DNA of 64,000 nt from Longispora fulva (GTDB taxonomy: Bacteria > Actinomycetota > Actinomycetes > Mycobacteriales > Micromonosporaceae): positions 8,121,501 to 8,185,500 of the forward strand of contig NZ_JADOUF010000001.1 of the NCBI RefSeq assembly GCF_015751905.1, given 5' to 3'. Below the pieces are notes generated by a model that was given only the letters and a program-made list of their open reading frames with translations, searched no databases and had not been told where the DNA came from. Made by a program: the position numbers and the translations under genes. This document shows, piece by piece, positions 9,901 to 18,293 of this stretch (position 1 is its first letter; each line of letters opens with the position of its first letter).

Positions 9901-11118
9901 CGGCTCGGCCCCAACGACCAGCAGACCCTGGTCTGCGGCCGGCACCTCGCCAACGCCCTGCGTTCGGTGGGCCTGACCGCCAGAGCCCGCGAGGTGAACC
10001 ACGAGGTCCACACCCGGGCACTGGCGACGCTGGGGCCCGACCACGAGCACACGTTGATGATCGCGACGAGCGTGGGCGCCGACCTTCGGCACGCCGGGGC
10101 CTGGTCGGAGGCGCTGGCCCTCGACGAGGACACCTTGGAGCGGCACAAGCACACGTTCGGCGAGAACGACCCGAACACGCTGCGCGCCGGCAACAACCTG
10201 GCTGCGGGGCTGCGGCTCCTGGGCCGGTACCAGGAGGCGCGGGCCATCGACCAGGCGGTGGTCGACGGGCGCAGGGAGGTGCTCGGCCTCGACCACCCGG
10301 ACACCCTGTTCTCCGTGAGTTCGCTATCGCGGAACCTCTTCGGGCTCGGCAGATACCAGGAGGCCCGCGACATGCAGCAGCCGGTCATCGCCACCCTGCG
10401 GGGCCGGCTCGGTCCCGACCACGCGAACGTGCTGATCCCGACGCGGATCCACTCCGTGACGCTGCGCTGGCTCGGCTCCTACGAGGAGGCCGCGACGATC
10501 GACGAGGAGACCCTGGAGCGCTACCGCCGCAAGTACGGCGACGACCACTACAACACGATCTCCACGATGATGTCCTACGCCAACTCGCTGCTGCTGCTCG
10601 ACCGGTTGGGCGAGTCCCGGGACATGGGTGAGGACGCCCTGGCCAGGTTCCGTCGGCTGTTCGGGGAACAACATCCCTTCGTGTACGTGTCGATGACCAA
10701 CCTGGCCGCGACCCTGCGCGCGCTGGGCGACTACGCGATGGCCCGCCGATTGGACGAGCGGGCCCTGGCCGGCCTGCGGAACTCACTGGGCGAGGGGCAC
10801 CCGCACACCCTGTGCGCGGCCGTGAACCACACGAACAACCTCGCGCTGAACCGGGAGTACGCGGCGGCCCGCGAGCTCGGCGAGGCGACGTACGCCCGGA
10901 TGCTGGCCGCCGGCGGCCGGGAGCATGCCGAGACGCTCGCGTGCGCGCAGAACCTGGCGATCGACCTGCGCTCGACCGGCGACCGCAACCGGGCCCGCCA
11001 GCTCGCCGACGAGACGGCGACCCTCTACCGGGAGGTGCTCGGGGCCGCGCATCCGGTCACGCAGTCGGCCGTGTCGGGCAAGCGCGCGTTCATCCTGGTG
11101 GAGCCGCCGGCGTTGTGA
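6967..11118 (+). CDS. fxsT: FxsT-type protein: SAV_2336/vWA-like domain, NB-ARC ATPase and TPR repeats
   Basis: About 1383 aa. Residues ~130-450 match the SAV_2336 N-terminal type; the VVDAGPSM segment near 174 looks like a degenerate vWA metal-binding (DxSxS) motif. The NB-ARC module has a P-loop GLGGVGKT near 600, Walker B LLIFDNAD near 675 and an LPLALEQAA segment typical of the ARC region. About ten TPR units of the A(R)xLDExTL..YRRxxGDDH type run from ~960 to the end. This is the architecture annotated as the FxSxx-COOH-system tetratricopeptide protein. ATG 6967 overlaps the MoxR stop. The C-terminus (ILVEPPAL) overlaps the end of the convergent hydroxylase gene by 94 bp. A sensor/STAND switch role is inferred from domains, not shown. 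Confidence 0.87.
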   Translation: MIERLMAALDAAALELTPVEVAETLWLAEFLPEGHALWRSRPAVEEPPRPVAEKISHTEPNVPRIREPVGIPPQPKGPVPRRGDWGQAAGLYPPGDGQSPQDSPVLTTRVPAVPALPGALEISRALRPLRWRAASPWEEALDEEATAEASAAAGHGNWLLRYAAAPTRWLDLALVVDAGPSMAVWQRTVVELRRVFERLGAFRDVRTWYAHPTGDGLALGPDPGRGTAARSPEELVDPTGRRMVLLVSDCVGPAWRSGELAGWLELWCRSGPVAIIQPLPQRLWDRCAPEFHRAHVTAGRPWAANAALEVRLRATGESPKGLPVPVLEPEASWLGPWASLVSGTRRGGMWGATVYTGAQVRTAEPEAGPQLPALERVAAFRATASPTAYELVRCLSATSLNLPVMRLVQNLMLPRSRPQHLAEVLLGDLIRPDPAAGGHVAEEVGYEFGPGVREVLLETLNRRDRLYINTRVSEYVMSHLGSTLDFPALLTGAVSPGTIDDRSRPFATVTHTVLRSLGGRYTDIADRLAAALSESLNLTITDNRDGVMTEQEPAAEQPAVWGSSIPPRNPNFTGRVELLVGLRDQLTSRTTALLPHALHGLGGVGKTQLAVEYVYRYASSYDLVWWVSAEQPALVRQSLAALAPKLGIAQSEDVTRTLEAVYDALRTGRPYRNWLLIFDNADQPTDLQQFLSIPGGHVLITSRNWSWTGFASTVEVDVFSRAESVELLRRRLRTVSAEDAGRLAEALGDLPLALEQAATWQAATGTPVDEYLDLLSERVGVLLSEGLPGNYPTPVAATWGVAFDRLNDRSPAAAQLLELCAFFGAEPISIRLVRAGRFANLPSPLDAVVRDDIALRGAIREIGKYGLAKVDAGRNSILIHRLVQAVLRDRLSPAERDAYLARAHELLAAASPGDPTDDPSDWPRHVELAPHVMQAGLIGSESEEARKVVLDQIRFRYVRGDYESSRVLAETAYEDWRVRLGPNDQQTLVCGRHLANALRSVGLTARAREVNHEVHTRALATLGPDHEHTLMIATSVGADLRHAGAWSEALALDEDTLERHKHTFGENDPNTLRAGNNLAAGLRLLGRYQEARAIDQAVVDGRREVLGLDHPDTLFSVSSLSRNLFGLGRYQEARDMQQPVIATLRGRLGPDHANVLIPTRIHSVTLRWLGSYEEAATIDEETLERYRRKYGDDHYNTISTMMSYANSLLLLDRLGESRDMGEDALARFRRLFGEQHPFVYVSMTNLAATLRALGDYAMARRLDERALAGLRNSLGEGHPHTLCAAVNHTNNLALNREYAAARELGEATYARMLAAGGREHAETLACAQNLAIDLRSTGDRNRARQLADETATLYREVLGAAHPVTQSAVSGKRAFILVEPPAL

Positions 11119-12845
11119 CCAGCGGACATCCAGCGCAGCACCGCCAGCGGATCCGGACCGGTCTCCGCCGGCCGCCGCAGCGCGCGGTGCACCGCGAGGA
11201 GCAACTCGGGCGTCGGGCACGTCTCGCCGGCCGCGTGGCCCTCGGCGAGAACCATTCCGGCCCAGTGCTCGACCCGTTCCGGGTCCTCGCGCAGCAGGTC
11301 CCGGTAGCCGGCGGCGGCGACGGGGTAGTCGGCGCGGGCGTGCGCCAGGTCCGCGGCCGTGGCGCCGGGGACGAGGCGTGCCTGTTCCGCCGGGTCGACG
11401 CTGAGGCGGACGAAGCGGCCCGGGTCGGCGATCCTGAGCCCGGTCAGATCCAGACGCACATTGTGTACGAGCGCACGGCTCGTGCTCGGCACGGTCTCGG
11501 TGTCGACCGCCGCCCGCTCGGGCCAGTCCTCCCCCCGCGCGTACCGGGCCGCGAGCGCCGCCACCGCCACGCGGTCGGGCCGCAGGTTGCGGAGCCGCCA
11601 GCCGATCTGGTGGTCCTCGGCGGCGTCTGCGGCGAGTGCCTTCGCCGCGTCGGGGACGGGCTCCTCGCTCCACCACCGGCCCATGGTGTCGCGCATCCCG
11701 GCGAGCACGGTGCGACCGTCTTCCGTCAGCCGACCGGTCGCCAGAACCTCCAGCACCCGGCTGACCCGTTCGCGCCACCGGGCGAACTCGAACTGCGCGT
11801 ACAGGCCGCCGGTCGACCTGCGGACCCGCCAGAAGTCGGCGACCCCGAGAAACGCGTAAGCGCCGTGCAGCAGGCCGTCGAGCGGGCGCGGGTCGTCGCG
11901 CCACGGGGCGTAGTACAGGGACGTGTCGTGCTCGTGCAGCGGGATCAGGTCCATCAGTGCGCCGAGCTTGGCGTGCTGGAACTCGTGCACCACCGCCACC
12001 GCCAACCCCGCCGCGTCCGCCGGCGGGCTGAGCAGCACCGCCCCGAACGCGTCCATCGACGTCGCGTTGACCCCGTGGCTGTTCCCGTCGGCGCGCAGGG
12101 GCACCAGGGTGCGCAGCCCGGCGGCGATGGCCTCCGCGTACGGCCGGTGGTCGGCGACCAGCATGTCCCAGCCGGCGTGCAGCCGGTCCTGCCAGCTGGC
12201 CACCTCGTCGGCGGTCAGCCGGGGGGCCGCCCCGAGGCCGTGCAGATCCCGGTACGGGTCGAGGTCGTCGAGCGCGAGGTGCACCGTCAACCCGCCGGCC
12301 GTGGCCCGCAACCGCCACACCGCCTCGACCCCGTCGCCCGTGCCGGCCGCATGGGCCGAGCCGGATGCACCCGGTCCGGTGGAGTCCTCCGCCATCGTGG
12401 CCAGGACGGCCACGTCGGCCCCGGTGACCGTCCCCGCGGGGCGCCGTCCCAGCGTGGGCAGGTAGGCCACACCGTCCCGCCCGGGGACGTCGATCCGGAA
12501 GTCCAGCCCGGCGCGGTGCGCGGCGACGGCGGCGACGGCCGCGGCGTACCGGGCGTCCGCGGGGTCCAGGGCGCCGCGGCGCCGGACGCAGTGCGCGGCC
12601 CAGGCTCCGACCCCCGGCTCGGCGAGCAGGTCCGTGACCGGGCCGGGTGCCGCCTCGTGCGCGGTGGTGAGCAGCTCGAACGCCGCCGGCGGCAGCAGCG
12701 GGGCCAGGACGTGCAGCTGGAGCAGCCGCTTGCTGATCTGCCCGTCGAGCAGGTGACGCACGGTCCCGGCGTCGCCGTGCCCGGCGGCGAGCAGCCCGAA
12801 GTCCCGTCTGGGCAGCCGATGGGTCGCGGTGCCGGTGGTGGTCAT
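11025..12845 (-). CDS. HExxH-type peptide beta-hydroxylase (FxsH part of the FxSxx system)
   Basis: 606 aa with a VVHEFQHAK motif at about 287-291, the HExxH signature of the iron/2-oxoglutarate-type peptide beta-hydroxylase domain that accompanies FxsB radical SAM maturases. In many genomes this domain is the C-terminal half of FxsB; here it is an independent gene whose ATG (12843-12845) overlaps the FxsB stop in ATGA. Whether it is an active hydroxylase or a degenerate scaffold cannot be decided by eye. The last ~30 codons overlap the convergent fxsT gene. Confidence 0.8.
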   Translation of the reverse strand: MTTTGTATHRLPRRDFGLLAAGHGDAGTVRHLLDGQISKRLLQLHVLAPLLPPAAFELLTTAHEAAPGPVTDLLAEPGVGAWAAHCVRRRGALDPADARYAAAVAAVAAHRAGLDFRIDVPGRDGVAYLPTLGRRPAGTVTGADVAVLATMAEDSTGPGASGSAHAAGTGDGVEAVWRLRATAGGLTVHLALDDLDPYRDLHGLGAAPRLTADEVASWQDRLHAGWDMLVADHRPYAEAIAAGLRTLVPLRADGNSHGVNATSMDAFGAVLLSPPADAAGLAVAVVHEFQHAKLGALMDLIPLHEHDTSLYYAPWRDDPRPLDGLLHGAYAFLGVADFWRVRRSTGGLYAQFEFARWRERVSRVLEVLATGRLTEDGRTVLAGMRDTMGRWWSEEPVPDAAKALAADAAEDHQIGWRLRNLRPDRVAVAALAARYARGEDWPERAAVDTETVPSTSRALVHNVRLDLTGLRIADPGRFVRLSVDPAEQARLVPGATAADLAHARADYPVAAAGYRDLLREDPERVEHWAGMVLAEGHAAGETCPTPELLLAVHRALRRPAETGPDPLAVLRWMSAGHNAGGSTRMNARLPDTADCVTGCAAPSTSR

Positions 12846-14038
12846 GGCGTCCTCGTCAGGGCACGTAGGTCGGCCCGGAGCCGGCCGCTGATGTGGTCGA
12901 TGAGCCGGCGCATGTCCGCGCAGTACACCGAGGGGTTGCGGAAGCCGCTGCCCGCCCGGTACCGGTGCGGGTAGCACCCCCCGCCGCACACGTCCCGCAC
13001 CGGGCACCCCATGCAGGTGGCCGACAGCGCGTCCAACCCGATCTGCCGCGCGACCATCGCCGGGTGCCGCAGGGCCGCGTCGAACGGGTGGTCGAGCACG
13101 GACAGCCCGGTGTGCGGCGCGCCGTGGTAGGCGGCCTTGAGCGTGTCGACCTGTTCCACGGCGCCGTCGGTGTCGATCACCACCACCCCGGACGGGCTGA
13201 GGCCCACGACCTCCGTGCGGCTCGGCCGGCCGAGGACCAGCCGGATGATCTCGTCGAACAGCCGGATGTCGGTCTCCCAGCGCGGGGCGTCGTACCAGCG
13301 GTCGAACACCGCGATCAGCCAGTCGGCGTAGGGCGTGCTGGCGTCGGCGGGCCGGCGCGGCGGCGGGGAGCTCCAGGTGCCGTGCGGCAGGAGCAGGTCG
13401 ATCGCCGGGGGCCGGTGGGACGCGAGCGCCTCGTAGGTGCCGACCGGGTCGTTGGAGAGATCCACTGTGCACAGGAGTCCGGCGAACATCCCGGGGCGGG
13501 CGGCGAGCCGGGCGAGCGCCGCGACGACGGCGGCGTGGCTGCCGCGCCCGCTCGCGTACCGCCGGTGCCGGTCGTGCGCCACCTCGTCGCCGTCGAGGCT
13601 GAGGCCGACCCGGTAGCCATGCGCGGCGAGCGTGTCGAGCAGGGGGTCGGTGAGGAGCACCCCGTTCGTCTGGACGCTGAGCTCGACCCCGGTGGCCGGC
13701 GGCAGCGCCGCGCGCAACGCCGTCGACGTCCGGACCAGGGTGTCCGCCCCGGCCAGCAGCGGCTCGCCGCCGTGCAGGACGACCCTGACGGACTGCAGCC
13801 CGTGCGCGCGGACGTGCTCGCCGATCCGGGCGCAGGTGCTGTCGATGATCTCCGGAGACATGACCGTGGGCTTGTCGCGCCAGGTGGTGTCGCCGAGCTC
13901 GTAGACATAGCAGTAGTCGCAGGCGAGGTTGCACCGACTCTGCACCTTCACCACGAACTGCTGGAAGGGCGTGGGACGCCAGCCGCTCGCCTCCAGCGCC
14001 GCGACGTCGAGGTGCTCGGGCCACTCGGTCAGCAGCAT
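12842..14038 (-). CDS. fxsB: FxsB-type radical SAM/SPASM cyclophane-forming peptide maturase
   Basis: 398 aa. The radical SAM motif CNLACDYC (Cys36, Cys40, Cys43; CxxxCxxC) lies in KVQSRCNLACDYCYVYE. There is a GGEP motif (LHGGEPLL), and a SPASM-like auxiliary cluster region (CMGCPVRDVCGGGCYPHRY...YCADM) at the C-terminus. FxsB enzymes install a three-residue cyclophane at the F-x-S of a FxSxx-COOH peptide. The start is 7 bp downstream of the precursor gene stop and the end overlaps the hydroxylase start, so this is one compact operon (precursor, maturase, hydroxylase). Confidence 0.92.
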   Translation of the reverse strand: MLLTEWPEHLDVAALEASGWRPTPFQQFVVKVQSRCNLACDYCYVYELGDTTWRDKPTVMSPEIIDSTCARIGEHVRAHGLQSVRVVLHGGEPLLAGADTLVRTSTALRAALPPATGVELSVQTNGVLLTDPLLDTLAAHGYRVGLSLDGDEVAHDRHRRYASGRGSHAAVVAALARLAARPGMFAGLLCTVDLSNDPVGTYEALASHRPPAIDLLLPHGTWSSPPPRRPADASTPYADWLIAVFDRWYDAPRWETDIRLFDEIIRLVLGRPSRTEVVGLSPSGVVVIDTDGAVEQVDTLKAAYHGAPHTGLSVLDHPFDAALRHPAMVARQIGLDALSATCMGCPVRDVCGGGCYPHRYRAGSGFRNPSVYCADMRRLIDHISGRLRADLRALTRTP

Positions 14039-14045
14039 CGGTGCG

Positions 14046-14213
14046 TCAGATGGCGGACTGGAACCCGGCGATAGCGTCCTGGGGTCTGTCGGCGTCGTCG
14101 AGCAGTCTGCGCAGGGACCGGGCGAGCACCGTGTCGTCCAGCTCTCTCAGATGGGACAGGCGCACCTGGGTGAGATCGAGCAGGTCGGACTCGCGGTCGC
14201 TCGTGGCGTCCAT
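14046..14213 (-). CDS. fxsA: FxSxx-COOH precursor peptide (cyclophane RiPP precursor)
   Basis: 55-aa peptide starting MDATSDRESDLLDLTQVRL and ending DAIAGFQSAI-stop: Phe-Gln-Ser-Ala-Ile at the extreme C-terminus exactly fits F-x-S-x-x-COOH. The helical, acidic leader with LDLTQVRLSHLREL is typical of the family. The expected modification is a cyclophane between the Phe ring and the Ser beta carbon, made by the adjacent FxsB. A purine-rich GGAAGGG lies about 11 bases before ATG. A sigma-70-like promoter is visible upstream (14276-14304). Other frames over this segment lack the family's features. Confidence 0.93.
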   Translation of the reverse strand: MDATSDRESDLLDLTQVRLSHLRELDDTVLARSLRRLLDDADRPQDAIAGFQSAI

Positions 14214-14275
14214 CGGCAGAGCACCCTTCCCCGGTCTCGAGGGGGACCGCGCGTGAGGAAAAACCCAAAAAGGGG

Positions 14276-14304
14276 AGTCTAGCGCCGCGTCGGCCCTTGC
14301 TCAA
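14276..14304 (-). promoter_or_regulatory. Likely promoter of the fxsA-fxsB-hydroxylase operon
   Basis: On the minus strand TTGAGC, a 17-base spacer, then TAGACT: a good housekeeping-type -35/-10 pair. It would start transcription about 55 bases before the fxsA ATG. Seen by eye only. Confidence 0.5.
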
Positions 14305-14425
14305 CATCCGGCACGCCCACCCTAGTCGCCGGCTCGACGCCGCACTGTCGTGTACTCGACGTCTCTTGTGGACGAAACCCTGTCAGGAGTGTGAACGCGG
14401 AGTAAAAGTGATCGATAGTTTTCTA

Positions 14426-15677
<1,252 letters not shown>

Positions 15678-15683
15678 CTCTCC

Positions 15684-15724
15684 GGCGCCGCCGCGGCCCA
15701 GGTCCCCGGGTCGCGGCGGCGCCC
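15684..15724 (+). terminator. Strong stem-loop after the secreted protease
   Basis: Perfect 12-bp inverted repeat GGCGCCGCCGCG (15684-15695) / CGCGGCGGCGCC (15712-15723), six bases after the stop codon. There is no long T-tract, as is usual in high-GC actinobacteria. Confidence 0.6.
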
Positions 15725-15868
15725 TTTCCGCAGTCCGACGCCTGCACACCGGGTACGGCCCTGGGCACCGGCGCGGAGCGGGCACCCAGCCCGGGCCCGC
15801 CCCGAAGGGTGCACCGAGGACCCGGCGCCGGCCCCGCGACCCACCCCGACCGCCGACCCCCAGGCCAC

Positions 15869-15950
15869 GGACACGTCCTGACGACCGTCGACCCCAGCCG
15901 CGGACGCGCCCTGACGACCGCCGGCCCTCCGGCCCCGGACACGCCCTGAT
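15869..15950. repeat. Three imperfect short direct repeats in intergenic DNA
   Basis: GGACACGTCCTGACGACCG, GGACGCGCCCTGACGACCG and GGACACGCCCTGAT recur at about 33-35 bp spacing. Too few and too irregular for a CRISPR array; function unknown. The rest of the 478-bp gap 15678-16155 holds the stem-loop at 15684 and the operator-like site at 16021. Confidence 0.4.
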
Positions 15951-16020
15951 AGGGGCGCAGTCGCCGACCCTCTGTCATCCGACGTCCACGCCCCCGGCCC
16001 CTGCCAGGGCGGAATGTTGA

Positions 16021-16042
16021 TGCTACTGCACCGTAGCGATCA
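16021..16042. promoter_or_regulatory. Operator-like dyad GCTAC-N6-GTAGCGATCA
   Basis: Contains GCTAC-N6-GTAGC followed by GATCA. The same element, with identical spacing and flank, occurs at 46092-46113 directly upstream of the LysR-type gene. It lies about 115 bp before the XRE regulator start. Confidence 0.45.
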
Positions 16043-16155
16043 TCCGTCCCTTCTGAGTAGCGTCTTCCTTACGATCCGTGTTCCGGAAGTAGGCCGATGT
16101 TGGTCCGGTGTTGGTCGGCCGGCATCGACCGGTAGGTGAAGACGCGAGGTCCACG

Positions 16156-17439
16156 ATGGATGGTGAGACGTTCGGTCAGGCGCTGCGCCGGCTGCGCACC
16201 CAGGCGGGGTTCTCCCTGCGCCAGCTCGGGGCCGCGACCAGCTTCGACTACACCTACATCGCGCACGTCGAGCACGGTCGCCAGCCGGGTTCGCTGCGCC
16301 TGGCGGAGCGCTGCGACCGGGCACTGTCGGCCAACGCGGAGTTGATCTCCATCTATCGCGGTCACGTGTCCGGCGCGGATAGAATTCCCGGGAGCAACGT
16401 CGGCGACTGGAGTGAGATGCTGCGGCGCACGTTCGTCATCGGAGCGGCGGCCACGGCCGCCGGGCTCGCCGACATCGATCCCGCGCTCGTCCGGCCGGAG
16501 TCCGGGCAGCGGGTCGGCGCCGAGGCCCTCGAACACCTGCGGGACGTGGCGGCCGGCTACCGGCGGTCCTACCGTTCCGTGCCCTCCTCCGAGCTGGTGC
16601 CCGCGGCCCGGGCCCACCTCGACCTGGCCGTGTCGCTGCGCCCGGCGGAGCAGCCGCCGGACATCCGGGCGGCCCTGGTGCGCACCATCGGGGAGATGGC
16701 CGCGCTGACCGGCGTCCTCCTGATGATGGACCTGGGCTGGCAGGAGGCGGCCCTGCCCTATCTGGACCTGGGCTGGCGCGCGGCCCGGGCCCTCGACGAC
16801 CCCGAGCTGCAGGCCGTGGTGCTCGGCGGCAAGAGCTTCGCCGTCTCCTACGGGGCCGGCCGGCACCGCGACGGCCTGGAGTACGCGACGCTGGCCTGCG
16901 AGCTCGCCGCCACCGGAGCCTCGTGGGAGACCCGGGCCTGGGTGGCGGCGGTGGCCTCGGAGCGGTGCGCGTCCCTGCGCGACGAGGCGGGCTGCCGCGA
17001 ACACCTGGCCCGGGCCCGCAACGCCCTGGACCGGGTGCCCGACGACGAGACGGCCTGGCTCGGGCTCGGCGGCTTCAACCACGACAAGCTGCTCGCCTAC
17101 GAGGGCGGCGACCTGGTCCGCCTCGGCAGGTACCGGGAGGCGGAGCCCCTGCTGGACTCCGCGATCGAGCGGTTCGACGACTCGATGGCCCGGCACCGGT
17201 GCACGGCGCTGCTCGACCGGGCCGAGGCCCGGTTCGGGGCCGCGGAGGTCGACGGGGCGTGCACGGACGCGCTGGCGGCGCTGACTCTGGCGTCGCGGGT
17301 CCAACACGCCCAGAACCTGAGCCGGCTCGACCGGCTGTCCCGCCGGGCCCTGGCCACCGGGGCGGCGTCCGGGCGTTCTTTACGCCGGGAGCTGATCGCC
17401 GTCAAGGCCGAATCCCTCGCAGCGAAGGGCGACCCGTGA
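16156..17439 (+). CDS. XRE-family helix-turn-helix regulator with TPR-like C-terminal region
   Basis: 427 aa from ATG 16156 (MDGETFGQALRRLRTQAGFSL). Residues ~5-60 form an XRE helix-turn-helix (FGQALRRLRTQAGFSLRQLG...YIAHVEHG). Next comes the RRTFVIGAAATAAGL segment common in actinobacterial regulators of this type, then a long alpha-helical TPR-like region. Such proteins are often pathway-specific regulators, and it stands just left of the arylglycine cluster. A rare TTA leucine codon is at 17380-17382. The downstream HAD gene starts inside its stop (GTGA), so both are one transcript. Its regulatory target is inference. Confidence 0.87.
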   Translation: MDGETFGQALRRLRTQAGFSLRQLGAATSFDYTYIAHVEHGRQPGSLRLAERCDRALSANAELISIYRGHVSGADRIPGSNVGDWSEMLRRTFVIGAAATAAGLADIDPALVRPESGQRVGAEALEHLRDVAAGYRRSYRSVPSSELVPAARAHLDLAVSLRPAEQPPDIRAALVRTIGEMAALTGVLLMMDLGWQEAALPYLDLGWRAARALDDPELQAVVLGGKSFAVSYGAGRHRDGLEYATLACELAATGASWETRAWVAAVASERCASLRDEAGCREHLARARNALDRVPDDETAWLGLGGFNHDKLLAYEGGDLVRLGRYREAEPLLDSAIERFDDSMARHRCTALLDRAEARFGAAEVDGACTDALAALTLASRVQHAQNLSRLDRLSRRALATGAASGRSLRRELIAVKAESLAAKGDP

Positions 17440-18050
17440 CGGCACCGCCGAGCGCACTGATCCTCGACTTCGGCGGGGTGCTCACCACCGACTTCTGGGC
17501 CTGCCTGCGGGCGTTCGAGCAGCGCGAGGGGCTGGCCCCGGGCGCGCTGGTCGACCTCGTCACCCATGACCCGGCCGGCCACCGGCTGATCTGCGACCTG
17601 GAGCGGGGTGCGATCGGGCAGGCGGTCTTCGAGCGGCGGGTGGGCGACCGGCTGGGGGTGGACCCGGCCGGGCTGCTGGCTCGGATGGCCGCCGACCTGC
17701 GCCCCGACAAGGAGATGCTCGACCTGGCCGCCGAGTTGCGGGCCGGCGGCGTCCGGGTGGCGGTGCTGTCCAACTCGTGGGGTTCGGACTACTTCGACCC
17801 CTACGCGCCGTGGCAGCTCGACGACCTGGCCGATGTGGTGGTCATCTCCGACCGGGTGGGCCTGCGCAAACCGGACCCCCAGATCTTCACGCTCACCGTC
17901 GAGCGGCTCGGCGTGCCGGCCGGGGCCTGCGTGTTCGTCGACGACATCGCCGCCTACCTGGTCCCGGCCGCGGCCTTCGGCATGCGCGTCCTGCACCACA
18001 CGGACACCGCCCGGACCGTCCCGGCGCTGCGCGCGGCCTTCAACCCCTGA
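17436..18050 (+). CDS. HAD-family hydrolase
   Basis: 204 aa. Motif I ILDFGGVLTTDFW (nucleophilic Asp), motif II-type VLSNS, motif III Lys in LRKPDPQIF and motif IV FVDDI are all present, as in haloacid-dehalogenase-like phosphatases. The GTG start overlaps the regulator stop by 4 bp. Substrate not predictable; probably a small phosphorylated or halogenated metabolite. Confidence 0.9.
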   Translation: MTAPPSALILDFGGVLTTDFWACLRAFEQREGLAPGALVDLVTHDPAGHRLICDLERGAIGQAVFERRVGDRLGVDPAGLLARMAADLRPDKEMLDLAAELRAGGVRVAVLSNSWGSDYFDPYAPWQLDDLADVVVISDRVGLRKPDPQIFTLTVERLGVPAGACVFVDDIAAYLVPAAAFGMRVLHHTDTARTVPALRAAFNP

Positions 18051-18118
18051 CAACCTCCGACGGTTACGACACGCACCTGATCCGATAGCGTCGGCACCGC
18101 CCCGCGCGTCGGTCACCG

Positions 18119-18213
18119 GATCTGTCGTGCAAGGTCCCGCCCCGTGTGTTCGGGCGTGGCACACGGCCTAGACCAGCGCGAACGCCCCGCCGCGCACCAA
18201 CGCACGACAGATC
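18119..18213. repeat. Long-range perfect 12-bp inverted repeat between HAD and hmo
   Basis: GATCTGTCGTGC (18119-18130) and GCACGACAGATC (18202-18213) are exact inverted repeats separated by 71 bp. It could be an RNA stem upstream of the biosynthetic operon, or the ends of a tiny decayed element. No coding sense inside. Confidence 0.5.
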
Positions 18214-18244
18214 AGGCGAAGAGCCACCGGTGCGCGACTGGCCA

Positions 18245-18273
18245 TTGGTCCTGGGTGGACACCCGGTTAGATT
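18245..18273 (+). promoter_or_regulatory. Weak promoter candidate for the hmo-hpgT transcript
   Basis: TTGGTC, a 17-base spacer, then TAGATT, ending 20 bases before the GTG start of hmo. The -35 match is poor. Confidence 0.25.
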
Positions 18274-18293
18274 GACTCCCCAGAGGAGGCCAC

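Noticed and set aside
14029..14307. Alternative minus-strand frame of about 92 aa covering the fxsA region
   Set aside because: Arg-rich without motifs; the FQSAI-ending frame with its promoter and neighbours is clearly the real gene.
15869..15950. Three spaced short repeats as a CRISPR remnant
   Set aside because: Units are imperfect, spacing is uneven, only three copies, and there are no cas genes.
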